From positions 1-11,536 of the forward strand of contig JASLAA010000224.1 in NCBI GenBank assembly GCA_030147325.1: a DNA stretch of 11,536 bases, in the 5' to 3' direction. The notes below the pieces were generated by a model. The model ran no database searches. It was given only the letters and a program-made list of their open reading frames with translations, and was not told the DNA's origin. This stretch comes from Arthrobacter sp. GTDB taxonomy: Bacteria > Actinomycetota > Actinomycetes > Actinomycetales > Micrococcaceae. Made by a program: the position numbers and the translations under genes. Each line of letters begins with the position of its first letter. The stretch's first letter is position 1. Shown in pieces: positions 5,198-11,129 of the stretch.

Positions 5198-5734
5198 ATG
5201 GCCTCCCACCACCTGAAGAAGCTCATGTTGCTGCGCCATGCGAAGGCCGAGTTCCAGGCCGGGGTGCCGGACCACGAGCGCTCGCTCAGTTCGAGGGGGC
5301 ACGCGGACGCCCCGCTGATCGGGCAGTGGATGGTCGAGCACGACGCCGTCCCGGACTTCATCCTGGTCTCCACGGCGCTCCGTACCCGGCAGACCTGTAC
5401 CTGGGTCTGCAAGGAGCTCGGGGACAAGGCGCCGACGCCCAAGCTCGAGGACGACCTCTACGCCGCGCGCCCGGCCGAGATGCTCACCCTCATCAATCAC
5501 GTCCCTCCGACGGTGACGAGCCTGCTCGTGATCGCGCACAACCCGGGGGTGCAGGAGCTGGCGATGCGCCTCTCCTCGGTCCGCTCGAACGAGCGGGCCG
5601 TCATGGACCTGGCCACGGACTACCCCTCGGCAGGACTCACCGTCATGACGTACGACGGCGAGTGGGCCGAACTCGACGGTCGGGACGCCGACGTCACCGA
5701 CTTCGTGGTGCGCAGGGCATCGCCCCGGCGCTGA
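5198..5734 (+). CDS. SixA-like histidine phosphatase family protein
   Basis: This encodes 178 residues of the histidine phosphatase (phosphoglycerate-mutase-like) superfamily, SixA branch. The catalytic pocket is visible: LLRHAKAE near the start (R13, nucleophile H14), STALRTRQT in the middle (R62), and VIAHNPG later (H114). An acidic residue E94 in AARPAEM is in the region expected for the general acid. SixA of E. coli removes phosphate from a phosphohistidine; many actinobacterial members are unassigned, so the substrate here is open. No signal peptide is present, so it should be cytoplasmic. It follows the winged-helix regulator and is convergent with the flavoprotein gene, only 13 bp separating the two stops. 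A -10 TAGACT lies 7 nt before the ATG. Confidence 0.88.
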   Translation: MASHHLKKLMLLRHAKAEFQAGVPDHERSLSSRGHADAPLIGQWMVEHDAVPDFILVSTALRTRQTCTWVCKELGDKAPTPKLEDDLYAARPAEMLTLINHVPPTVTSLLVIAHNPGVQELAMRLSSVRSNERAVMDLATDYPSAGLTVMTYDGEWAELDGRDADVTDFVVRRASPRR

Positions 5735-5747
5735 CGCCAGGGCAGCC

Positions 5748-7166
5748 CTACATCCCGTACTTCTCGAGCAGCCGGAGCCAGACCTCGCTCACGGTGGGAT
5801 AGGCCGGGACGGCGTGCCACAGGCGATGCAGCGGAACCTCGCCCACGACGGCGATCGTCGCGGCATGGAGCAGCTCGGAGACCTCGGGTCCGGCGAAGGT
5901 CACCCCGACGAGCACCTTGCGGTCCTCGTCGACGACCATCTGTGCCCACCCCTGATACCCGTCGGAATGGAGCGCCGATCCGGCGACGGCGATGGGCAGT
6001 GACGTCTCGGAGGCGTTGATGCCGTCCTTCCGCGCCTGCTCGACGCTGCGGCCGACCATCGCGATCTCCGGGTCCGTGAACACGACCTGGGGAACGGCGC
6101 CGCGGTCCGCGGTCGCGGCGTAGGGGCTCCAGTCCGCCACTGCGTCGCCCAGCGTGCCCTTCGCCCGGGCGGCGATCGCGTCAGCGGTCATGCGGGCCTC
6201 GTACTTCCCCTGGTGCGTCAGCTGGACCCGCCCCCCGGCGTCGCCGACGGCGTAGAGCCAGCCTCCGGCGTCGGGCACCCGCCCGGTGTCGTCGCTGACG
6301 ATCGTCGTCGGATCCAGCCCGAGGTCCTCGAGACCGAGGCCGGCCGTGTGCGGGTGGCGCCCGGTGGACACGAGCAGCCTCTCTGCTGTGACACTGCCGC
6401 CGTCGCCGACATCGAGCACGAACAGCCCGCCGTCCTTGCGTACGGCGTTCGTCGCCGTGTCCGTCAGGATGGTCAGGCCCTCGCCGCGGAGGGCCTCGAG
6501 GACGAGGTCCGAGGCCTCCTTCGGGTAGTTCCCGAGGATGCCGCTCCGCGCGATGATCGTGACCTCGGAGCCCAGCCGCGCGTAGGCCTGTGCGAGCTCG
6601 ACGCCGGCAACCCCGCCGCCGAGGACGGCGAGACTCGGCGGGACCTCCTGGGCGGACGTCGCCTCGCGTGTGGTCCAGTAGTCGAGCTCGGCGAGCCCGT
6701 CGATGGGCGGGACCGTCGGTGTGGAACCGGTGGCGAGGACGACGGCGTGCTGAGCGGTATAGCGCACTTCGGAGCCGTCCTGGTGGCGGACCTCCACCTC
6801 GCGCTCGCCGACCACTTTCGCCCAGCCGCGTTCGAGGGTGATCCCCGCGGACGCGACCCATTCTTCCTGGGAGGAATCGTCCCAGTTCGAGGTGAAGGAC
6901 GTCCTGCGATCGAGGACCTGCCGGACGTCGAGGGTGCCGGTCACGGCCTCGCGGGCACCGGCGACGCCACGAGCGGCGTTGAGGGCCGTGCCGGGTCGCA
7001 GGAGAGCCTTGGAAGGCATGCACGCCCAGTAGGAGCACTCTCCACCGATGAGGTCCGCTTCGACGATCACGGCTGCGAGACCCTTCTCGACCAGGCGCCC
7101 CGCGACGTTCTCTCCTACTGCGCCTGCGCCGATCACGATGACATCAGTGGTTCTGGATTCGCTCAT
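5748..7166 (-). CDS. FAD-dependent pyridine nucleotide-disulfide oxidoreductase, catalytic His replaced by Tyr
   Basis: The 472-residue product has the full class I disulfide-reductase layout. It has an FAD Rossmann motif GAGAVGENVA (13-22), the redox-active disulfide GGECSYWACMPSK (C44 and C49), ATGS (145-148), and a second Rossmann motif GGGVAGVE (183-190). These are followed by VGDAGG (307-312) and a C-terminal dimerisation domain. R207 sits where glutathione reductase has an NADPH-binding Arg, hinting at NADPH preference. In dihydrolipoamide dehydrogenase the C-terminal signature is HAHPTxSE; here it is AVPAYPTVSE, so Tyr456 occupies the base position while Glu461 is kept. This argues against a true E3 subunit and for a reductase of quinones or another small acceptor. 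There are no pyruvate-dehydrogenase genes nearby. Start at ATG 7166; upstream TGaAAAGCT (6 nt away) is a weak leaderless promoter candidate and no ribosome site is seen. Confidence 0.9.
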   Translation of the reverse strand: MSESRTTDVIVIGAGAVGENVAGRLVEKGLAAVIVEADLIGGECSYWACMPSKALLRPGTALNAARGVAGAREAVTGTLDVRQVLDRRTSFTSNWDDSSQEEWVASAGITLERGWAKVVGEREVEVRHQDGSEVRYTAQHAVVLATGSTPTVPPIDGLAELDYWTTREATSAQEVPPSLAVLGGGVAGVELAQAYARLGSEVTIIARSGILGNYPKEASDLVLEALRGEGLTILTDTATNAVRKDGGLFVLDVGDGGSVTAERLLVSTGRHPHTAGLGLEDLGLDPTTIVSDDTGRVPDAGGWLYAVGDAGGRVQLTHQGKYEARMTADAIAARAKGTLGDAVADWSPYAATADRGAVPQVVFTDPEIAMVGRSVEQARKDGINASETSLPIAVAGSALHSDGYQGWAQMVVDEDRKVLVGVTFAGPEVSELLHAATIAVVGEVPLHRLWHAVPAYPTVSEVWLRLLEKYGM

Positions 7167-7210
7167 AGGCAGAGCTTTTCACCGACCGGTCGACCCGGCA
7201 ACCCAAGACG

Positions 7211-7238
7211 AAAGGCCCCGACCGAAGTCGGGGCCTTT
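7211..7238 (-). terminator. Rho-independent terminator after tRNA-Arg (symmetric)
   Basis: This is a perfect 12-bp stem, AAAGGCCCCGAC / GTCGGGGCCTTT, with a CGAA loop. It begins 3 nt past the encoded CCA of the tRNA-Arg gene on the minus strand. It separates the tRNA from the flavoprotein gene that follows on the same strand. Confidence 0.85.
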
Positions 7239-7241
7239 CAG

Positions 7242-7317
7242 TGGTGCGCGCGAAGGGATTCGAACCCCCAACCTTCTGATCCGTAGTCAGATGCTCTATC
7301 CGTTGAGCTACGCACGC
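7242..7317 (-). tRNA. tRNA-Arg (anticodon ACG)
   Basis: Minus strand, 76 nt including an encoded CCA (7242-7244). The acceptor stem is GCGTGCG / CGCGCGC with one G-U pair. The D arm contains TAGCTCAACGGATAGAGCA. The anticodon stem TCTGA / TCAGA closes the loop CTACGGA, giving anticodon ACG. The T arm is GGGGGTTCGAATCCC. A34 of this tRNA is the established substrate of TadA, whose gene is at 2752-3246. A terminator follows directly. Confidence 0.96.
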
Positions 7318-7355
7318 ATCCGTAGTCCGTTGATTCGGCGTGCGAATCTGTCCTA

Positions 7356-7370
7356 CAAACGGGCCGTTTG
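7356..7370. promoter_or_regulatory. Perfect 15-bp palindrome CAAACGGGCCGTTTG
   Basis: Two 7-bp arms flank a single central G. It lies 38 bp upstream of the tRNA-Arg 5' end and between the divergent tRNA-Arg and pckG. It could be an operator or a small hairpin in a transcript. Symmetry is exact; function is unknown. Confidence 0.4.
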
Positions 7371-7434
7371 GCCGTAGACAACTTTAGCGTGGAATAGGCA
7401 TGACGCCTAATCGCTGCCAGGCCTTCACACACCC

Positions 7435-7446
7435 TAGACCGGTCTA
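7435..7446. promoter_or_regulatory. Perfect 12-bp palindrome TAGACCGGTCTA, candidate operator
   Basis: This is an exact palindrome that touches the CRP-like site at 7447 with no gap. The compact dyad suggests a homodimeric repressor or activator site for pckG. The regulator is not identifiable from the sequence. Confidence 0.45.
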
Positions 7447-7462
7447 CGTGACCTTTGTCACA
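7447..7462. promoter_or_regulatory. CRP/GlxR-type cAMP receptor protein site upstream of pckG
   Basis: CGTGACCTTTGTCACA matches the CRP-family consensus TGTGA-N6-TCACA at nine of ten specified positions (C for T at the first). It lies about 147 bp upstream of the pckG start and overlaps a -35-like TTGTCA (7455-7460). Control of a gluconeogenic gene by a CRP-type regulator is plausible. Confidence 0.55.
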
Positions 7463-7473
7463 CGGCGATGCGT

Positions 7474-7539
7474 TGTAAGCGCTGGACATCGCCGAAGCGG
7501 CGCGGGAGCCAGCGGCGTCATCCGGAAAGCGCTGCGAAC
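7474..7539. promoter_or_regulatory. Pair of LacI/GalR-like operator cores (AGCGCT) 50 bp apart
   Basis: TGTAAGCGCTGGACA (7474-7488) and CGGAAAGCGCTGCGAAC (7523-7539) share GnAAGCGCTG-like cores with AGCGCT centres at 7478-7483 and 7528-7533. The left halves resemble LacI-family operators (TGnAAnCGnT); the right halves are imperfect. The 50-bp spacing would suit binding by a tetramer. Confidence 0.3.
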
Positions 7540-7567
7540 GCGGCGATCACCGGAAATATCGCAGCCC

Positions 7568-7573
7568 TAGCAT
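7568..7573 (+). promoter_or_regulatory. Possible -10 TAGCAT of pckG
   Basis: TAGCAT fits TANNNT and would start transcription near 7580, about 29 nt before the ATG at 7609, leaving room for the ribosome site. No good -35 is visible at 16-19 bp. An alternative promoter uses TTGTCA at 7455-7460, but its -10 is poor. Confidence 0.3.
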
Positions 7574-7595
7574 CGGTACACACCGAGCACCCAAT

Positions 7596-7601
7596 GAAGG
7601 G
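7596..7601 (+). promoter_or_regulatory. pckG: Shine-Dalgarno GAAGGG deciding the pckG start
   Basis: GAAGGG lies 7 nt before the ATG at 7609. The in-frame ATG at 7594 overlaps this element and has no site of its own, and the frame upstream to 7468 is not family-like. Confidence 0.65.
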
Positions 7602-7608
7602 AAGAGTA

Positions 7609-9504
7609 ATGGGCGATCCCGTGCGCCAGCTTGACCAGGTCGGCACAACCTTGACGAGTCCGGTAGGTGGCGTCCTGCCGGATGCGGTTGATCCCGCGCC
7701 GACCACCCATGAGGGCCTGCTCGCGTGGGTGCGGGAGGTGGAGGAGCTGACGCAGCCGGCCGAGGTCGTCTGGGTGGATGGTTCGGAGGAGGAGAACGCG
7801 CGGCTGACCGACGGCTTGGTCGAGTCCGGGACGTTCGTGCGGTTGAATCCCAGTTTGTTCCCCAATTCCTTCGCGGCGTTCTCGGACCCGAAGGATGTCG
7901 CCCGCGTGGAGGAGCAGACGTTCATCTGCTCGAAGGACGAGCGCGAAGCGGGCTTCACCAACAACTGGATGGACCCGGCGGAGATGAAGGCCAAGCTCAC
8001 CGGTCTCTTCACCGGCTCCATGCGCGGCCGCACCATGTACGTCATCCCGTTCGTCATGGGCCACCTCGATGCCGAGGACCCGAAGTTCGGTGTGGAGATC
8101 ACGGACAGTGCCTACGTGGTGACGTCGATGCGGATCATGGCGACCATCGGCACTGCCGTCCTCGACCGGATGACCGAACTCGATGCGCCGTTCGTCCCGG
8201 CACTGCATTCGTTGGGGGCTCCGCTGGAGCCCGGTGCGGCCGATGTCCCGTGGCCGTGCAACGAGGACAAGTGGATCGTCCACTTTCCCGAGGAGCGCTC
8301 CATCTGGTCCTACGGCTCCGGGTACGGCGGCAACGCCCTGCTGGGGAAGAAGTGCTACGCCCTGCGGATCGCCTCGGTGATGGCCCGGGACGAGGGCTGG
8401 CTCGCGGAGCACATGCTGATCCTGAAACTCACCTCGCCCCAGGACAAGACGTACTACCTGTCGGCGGCATTCCCGTCGGCGTGCGGCAAGACCAATCTCG
8501 CCCTGCTCGATCCCACGATCGAGGGGTGGAAGGTCGAGACCCTGGGGGACGACATCACCTGGATGCGTTTCGGCAAGGAGGGCGAACTCCGGGCCGTCAA
8601 CCCCGAAGCGGGCCTGTTCGGCGTCGCTCCCGGCACCGGCTGGCACACGAACCCGAACGCCATGCGCGCCATCGCGAAGGGGAATTCGGTGTTCACCAAC
8701 GTCGCGCTCACCGACGACGGCGGTGTGTGGTGGGAGGGGATGACCGAGGACGTACCGGCGCACCTGACGGACTGGCAGGGCCGGGACTGGACCCCTGACA
8801 TCGGCAGGGACCAGGACCGTCCCGCAGCGCACCCGAACGCCCGGTTCTGCACCCCGATCGACCAGATCGACATGCTCGCAGAGGAGTTCAACCGGCCCGA
8901 CGGCGTCGAGCTCTCTGCGATCCTCTTCGGAGGCCGCCGGAAGACCACGGTCCCGCTGGTCACCCAGTCGCGGTCCTGGGCGAACGGCATCTTCATGGGC
9001 TCGACCCTCTCCTCGGAGACCACCGCCGCCGCAGCGGGTGAGGTGGGCCGCGTGCGTCGGGACCCGATGGCGATGCTCCCGTTCATCGGCTACGACGCCG
9101 GGGATTACCTGCGCCACTGGCTGACCCTCAGTGCCGGCGCGGACCAGGAACGGCTACCGCAGATCTTCCTCGTCAACTGGTTCCGGCGCACAGCGTCCGG
9201 CGGCTTCGCGTGGCCCGGCTTCGGCGACAACTCCCGGGTCCTCAAATGGGTCATCGAACGCCTCGAAGGCACCGCGGACGCCGTCGAGACACCCATCGGG
9301 TACGTCCCGACCGGCGACGCACTGGACCTCACGGGACTGGACATGACCCCGGCTGAGGTCGAGGCCGCTGTCCATGTCGACGCGGTCGAATGGGCCGAGG
9401 AACTCAGCGGGATCGAGGAATGGTACGACCGCTTCGGCGGCTCACTGCCCGACGAACTCCGCGGACAACTCGACGAACTCAAGGAACGCTTCAACACCGT
9501 CTGA
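7609..9504 (+). CDS. pckG: Phosphoenolpyruvate carboxykinase (GTP)
   Basis: This enzyme converts oxaloacetate and GTP to phosphoenolpyruvate, CO2 and GDP, the first committed step of gluconeogenesis, in the cytoplasm. From ATG 7609 it is 631 residues. GTP-type features are seen in order: SYGSGYGGNALLGKKC (234-249), the P-loop FPSACGKTN (288-296) with the reactive C292 and K294, the metal-binding GDDITWM (313-319), FGGRRKTTVPLV, and NWFRR in the C-terminal third. All key residues are present. The family homology begins near THEGLLAWV (33-41), so the N-terminus is roughly 20 residues longer than many homologues. The start is set by GAAGGG 7 nt upstream. It has its own upstream region with a CRP-like site and palindromes, is divergent from tRNA-Arg, and ends before a strong terminator, so it should be monocistronic and carbon-regulated. 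Confidence 0.97.
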   Translation: MGDPVRQLDQVGTTLTSPVGGVLPDAVDPAPTTHEGLLAWVREVEELTQPAEVVWVDGSEEENARLTDGLVESGTFVRLNPSLFPNSFAAFSDPKDVARVEEQTFICSKDEREAGFTNNWMDPAEMKAKLTGLFTGSMRGRTMYVIPFVMGHLDAEDPKFGVEITDSAYVVTSMRIMATIGTAVLDRMTELDAPFVPALHSLGAPLEPGAADVPWPCNEDKWIVHFPEERSIWSYGSGYGGNALLGKKCYALRIASVMARDEGWLAEHMLILKLTSPQDKTYYLSAAFPSACGKTNLALLDPTIEGWKVETLGDDITWMRFGKEGELRAVNPEAGLFGVAPGTGWHTNPNAMRAIAKGNSVFTNVALTDDGGVWWEGMTEDVPAHLTDWQGRDWTPDIGRDQDRPAAHPNARFCTPIDQIDMLAEEFNRPDGVELSAILFGGRRKTTVPLVTQSRSWANGIFMGSTLSSETTAAAAGEVGRVRRDPMAMLPFIGYDAGDYLRHWLTLSAGADQERLPQIFLVNWFRRTASGGFAWPGFGDNSRVLKWVIERLEGTADAVETPIGYVPTGDALDLTGLDMTPAEVEAAVHVDAVEWAEELSGIEEWYDRFGGSLPDELRGQLDELKERFNTV

Positions 9505-9533
9505 CGCGGGGCCCACGTGAGTCCTCCCGTCCG

Positions 9534-9575
9534 ACAGCAGAGGCGGGTCCGCCGTCGCGGACCCGCCTCTGCTGT
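9534..9575. terminator. Strong bidirectional terminator between pckG and the phosphohexomutase gene
   Basis: This is a perfect 19-bp stem, ACAGCAGAGGCGGGTCCGC paired with 9557-9575, and a CGTC loop. It lies 29 bp after the pckG stop and 52 bp from the stop of the convergent gene. There is no long T tract on either side, but the length and GC content make it the most stable hairpin in the window. Confidence 0.85.
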
Positions 9576-9627
9576 TCAAGGGAGTGGACGGCAGGACGAC
9601 GCCGTTCCTCGCGGTAGCCCTCGGGGG

Positions 9628-11034
9628 CTAGTCGCGGATGACGGCGAGGACGCGCTGCACGAGATCCTCGAGGGTCTCCGGGTCCACCGCCTCGGCGTTC
9701 AGGCGCAGGTAGGGCTCTGTGTTCGAAGGGCGGAGGTTGAACCACCAGTCACCGTGGTCCGGAGTGAAGGTGAGGCCGTCGAGGTCGTCGACCACCACGC
9801 CGTCCTGCTCGAACTCCGCACGCGCCCGCGCGATGGAGCCCGGGAGGTCCTCCACCTTCGAGTTGACCTCGCCCGAGGAGAAGTACGGCTCGTACTCCCT
9901 GCCGAGCTCCGACAGGGGGCCGTCCTGCTCGCCCAGCGCTGCCAGCACGTGCATGGCGGCGAGCATGCCGGTGTCCGCGTTCCAGAAGTCCCTGAAGTAG
10001 TAGTGGGCCGAGTGCTCGCCGCCGAACACTGCGCCTTCCTTGGCCATGACCGCCTTGATGAAGGAGTGGCCCACGCGCGTGCGCACGGGCCGACCGCCGT
10101 CGTGCCTGATCAGTTCCGGTACGGCGCGGGAGGTGATCAGGTTGTGGATGATCACGGGCTCGGGTTCGCCGGCGGCCTGGGCCCGGGCGATCTCGCGCCG
10201 CGCGACCATGGCGGTGATGGCGCTGGGTGAGACCGGCTGCCCCAGTTCGTCGATGATGAAGCAGCGGTCGGCGTCGCCGTCGAAAGCGATGCCGATATCG
10301 GCTCCATGGGCGACGACGGCGGCCTGCAAGTCCCGGAGGTTCTCGGGTTCGAGGGGATTCGCAGGGTGGTTCGGGAAGGAACCGTCGAGCTCGAAGTAGA
10401 GGGGCACGATGTCGAACGGCAGCGCGGGCAGGAGACGGTCGCCGAGGACGGCGGGTGTGGTGAGTCCGGCCATACCGTTGCCGGCGTCGACGACGATCTT
10501 GAGCGGGCGGGAGGACGACAGGTCGACCTGGGCACGGAGGAACCGCGAGTACTCCTCGAGGATGTCGCGCACGCTCGTCAGGCCCTGGACCGCGACGGCG
10601 GGGATGGAGCCGTCGGCCAGGTAACGCTCGGCGCGTGCCTGCACGTCCTGCAGGCCGGTCTCGGAGGACACGGGTACAGCGCCCGGGCGGGTCATCTTCA
10701 TGCCGTTGTACTGTGCGGGATTGTGGCTGGCCGTGAAGGTCACGCCGGCGGCGTCGAGGGTGCCGCTCGCGTAGTACAGCTCGTCCGTGGAGATCAGGTC
10801 GAGGAACAGGACGTTGGCTCCACGCCGGGTGGCGCCGTCGGAGAAGGCCTTCGAGAACTCGGGCGACGACGGGCGCATGTCCCCGCCGACCAGGACGGTC
10901 TCACCGGCCAGCTCGAGCGAGTCGACGAAGGCTGCTCCGACCGCCCGGACGGACTCCGCGGTGATGGTCTCACCGACGATGCCGCGGACGTCATAGGCCT
11001 TGAAGGAAGCAGAGAGATCGAGGGGTGTAGTCAC
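9628..11034 (-). CDS. Phosphomannomutase/phosphoglucomutase (alpha-D-phosphohexomutase)
   Basis: This enzyme moves phosphate between C6 and C1 of glucose or mannose, supplying sugar 1-phosphates for nucleotide sugars and polysaccharides. From GTG 11034 it is 468 residues with all four family motifs: the phosphoserine loop TASHNP (S103), the metal loop DGDADR (252-257), the sugar-specificity loop GGEHSAH (338-344), and the phosphate-binding RPSNTEP (435-441). GGEHS is the form found in dual-specificity ManB/AlgC-type enzymes. An ATG at 11079 would add 15 unlike residues and has no ribosome site, whereas GTG 11034 follows a TACACT -10 by exactly 7 nt and starts just before the conserved FKAYDVRG. 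It is divergent from the RecQ-like gene and convergent with pckG. Product specificity cannot be read from sequence alone. Confidence 0.95.
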   Translation of the reverse strand: MTTPLDLSASFKAYDVRGIVGETITAESVRAVGAAFVDSLELAGETVLVGGDMRPSSPEFSKAFSDGATRRGANVLFLDLISTDELYYASGTLDAAGVTFTASHNPAQYNGMKMTRPGAVPVSSETGLQDVQARAERYLADGSIPAVAVQGLTSVRDILEEYSRFLRAQVDLSSSRPLKIVVDAGNGMAGLTTPAVLGDRLLPALPFDIVPLYFELDGSFPNHPANPLEPENLRDLQAAVVAHGADIGIAFDGDADRCFIIDELGQPVSPSAITAMVARREIARAQAAGEPEPVIIHNLITSRAVPELIRHDGGRPVRTRVGHSFIKAVMAKEGAVFGGEHSAHYYFRDFWNADTGMLAAMHVLAALGEQDGPLSELGREYEPYFSSGEVNSKVEDLPGSIARARAEFEQDGVVVDDLDGLTFTPDHGDWWFNLRPSNTEPYLRLNAEAVDPETLEDLVQRVLAVIRD

Positions 11035-11041
11035 GCTTGGA

Positions 11042-11047
11042 AGTGTA
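11042..11047 (-). promoter_or_regulatory. -10 hexamer TACACT, leaderless-type, deciding the GTG start
   Basis: On the minus strand TACACT ends 7 nt before the GTG at 11034. This would give a leaderless mRNA and rules against the longer ATG start at 11079, which lies upstream of this promoter. Confidence 0.5.
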
Positions 11048-11117
11048 TCGGGTGCGATCCGGGCCACAGTTGCCCACATGGCGTGCCCGGGCCGGGTCGG
11101 CTGGGGGAGGCGGCTGG

Positions 11118-11123
11118 GATACT
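11118..11123 (+). promoter_or_regulatory. Extended -10 GATACT of the RecQ-like gene
   Basis: GATACT, preceded by TGg (11115-11117), ends 6 nt before the ATG at 11130. A purine-rich GGGGGAGG at about 11103-11110 is some 20 nt from the start and too far for a ribosome site, so a leaderless message is favoured. Confidence 0.35.
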
Positions 11124-11129
11124 GGGAAC

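Noticed and set aside
4358..5539. 393-codon open frame on the minus strand
   Set aside because: It lies opposite the winged-helix and phosphatase genes, which have clear family motifs. The product is Arg/Gly/Val-rich with no recognisable domain, typical of antisense frames in high-GC DNA.
5748..7166. Dihydrolipoamide dehydrogenase (lpd)
   Set aside because: The C-terminal HAHPT motif is AVPAYPT, so the catalytic His is absent, and no 2-oxoacid dehydrogenase genes are nearby.
6213..7286. 357-codon open frame on the plus strand
   Set aside because: It is antisense to the flavoprotein and runs through the tRNA-Arg terminator and into the tRNA gene; composition only.
7474..7488. CcpA cre site
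   Set aside because: It resembles cre, but CcpA is a Firmicutes regulator; only a general LacI-family likeness is kept.
7468..7608. N-terminal extension of pckG to ATG 7468
   Set aside because: The 47 extra residues are basic and unlike the family, overlap candidate regulatory sites, and lack a ribosome site. ATG 7609 has one.
7567..9117. 516-codon open frame on the minus strand
   Set aside because: It is antisense to pckG, whose motifs are complete. No domain is visible in it.
11035..11079. ATG 11079 as start of the phosphohexomutase
   Set aside because: It has no ribosome site, adds 15 residues unlike the family, and lies upstream of the likely promoter for GTG 11034.
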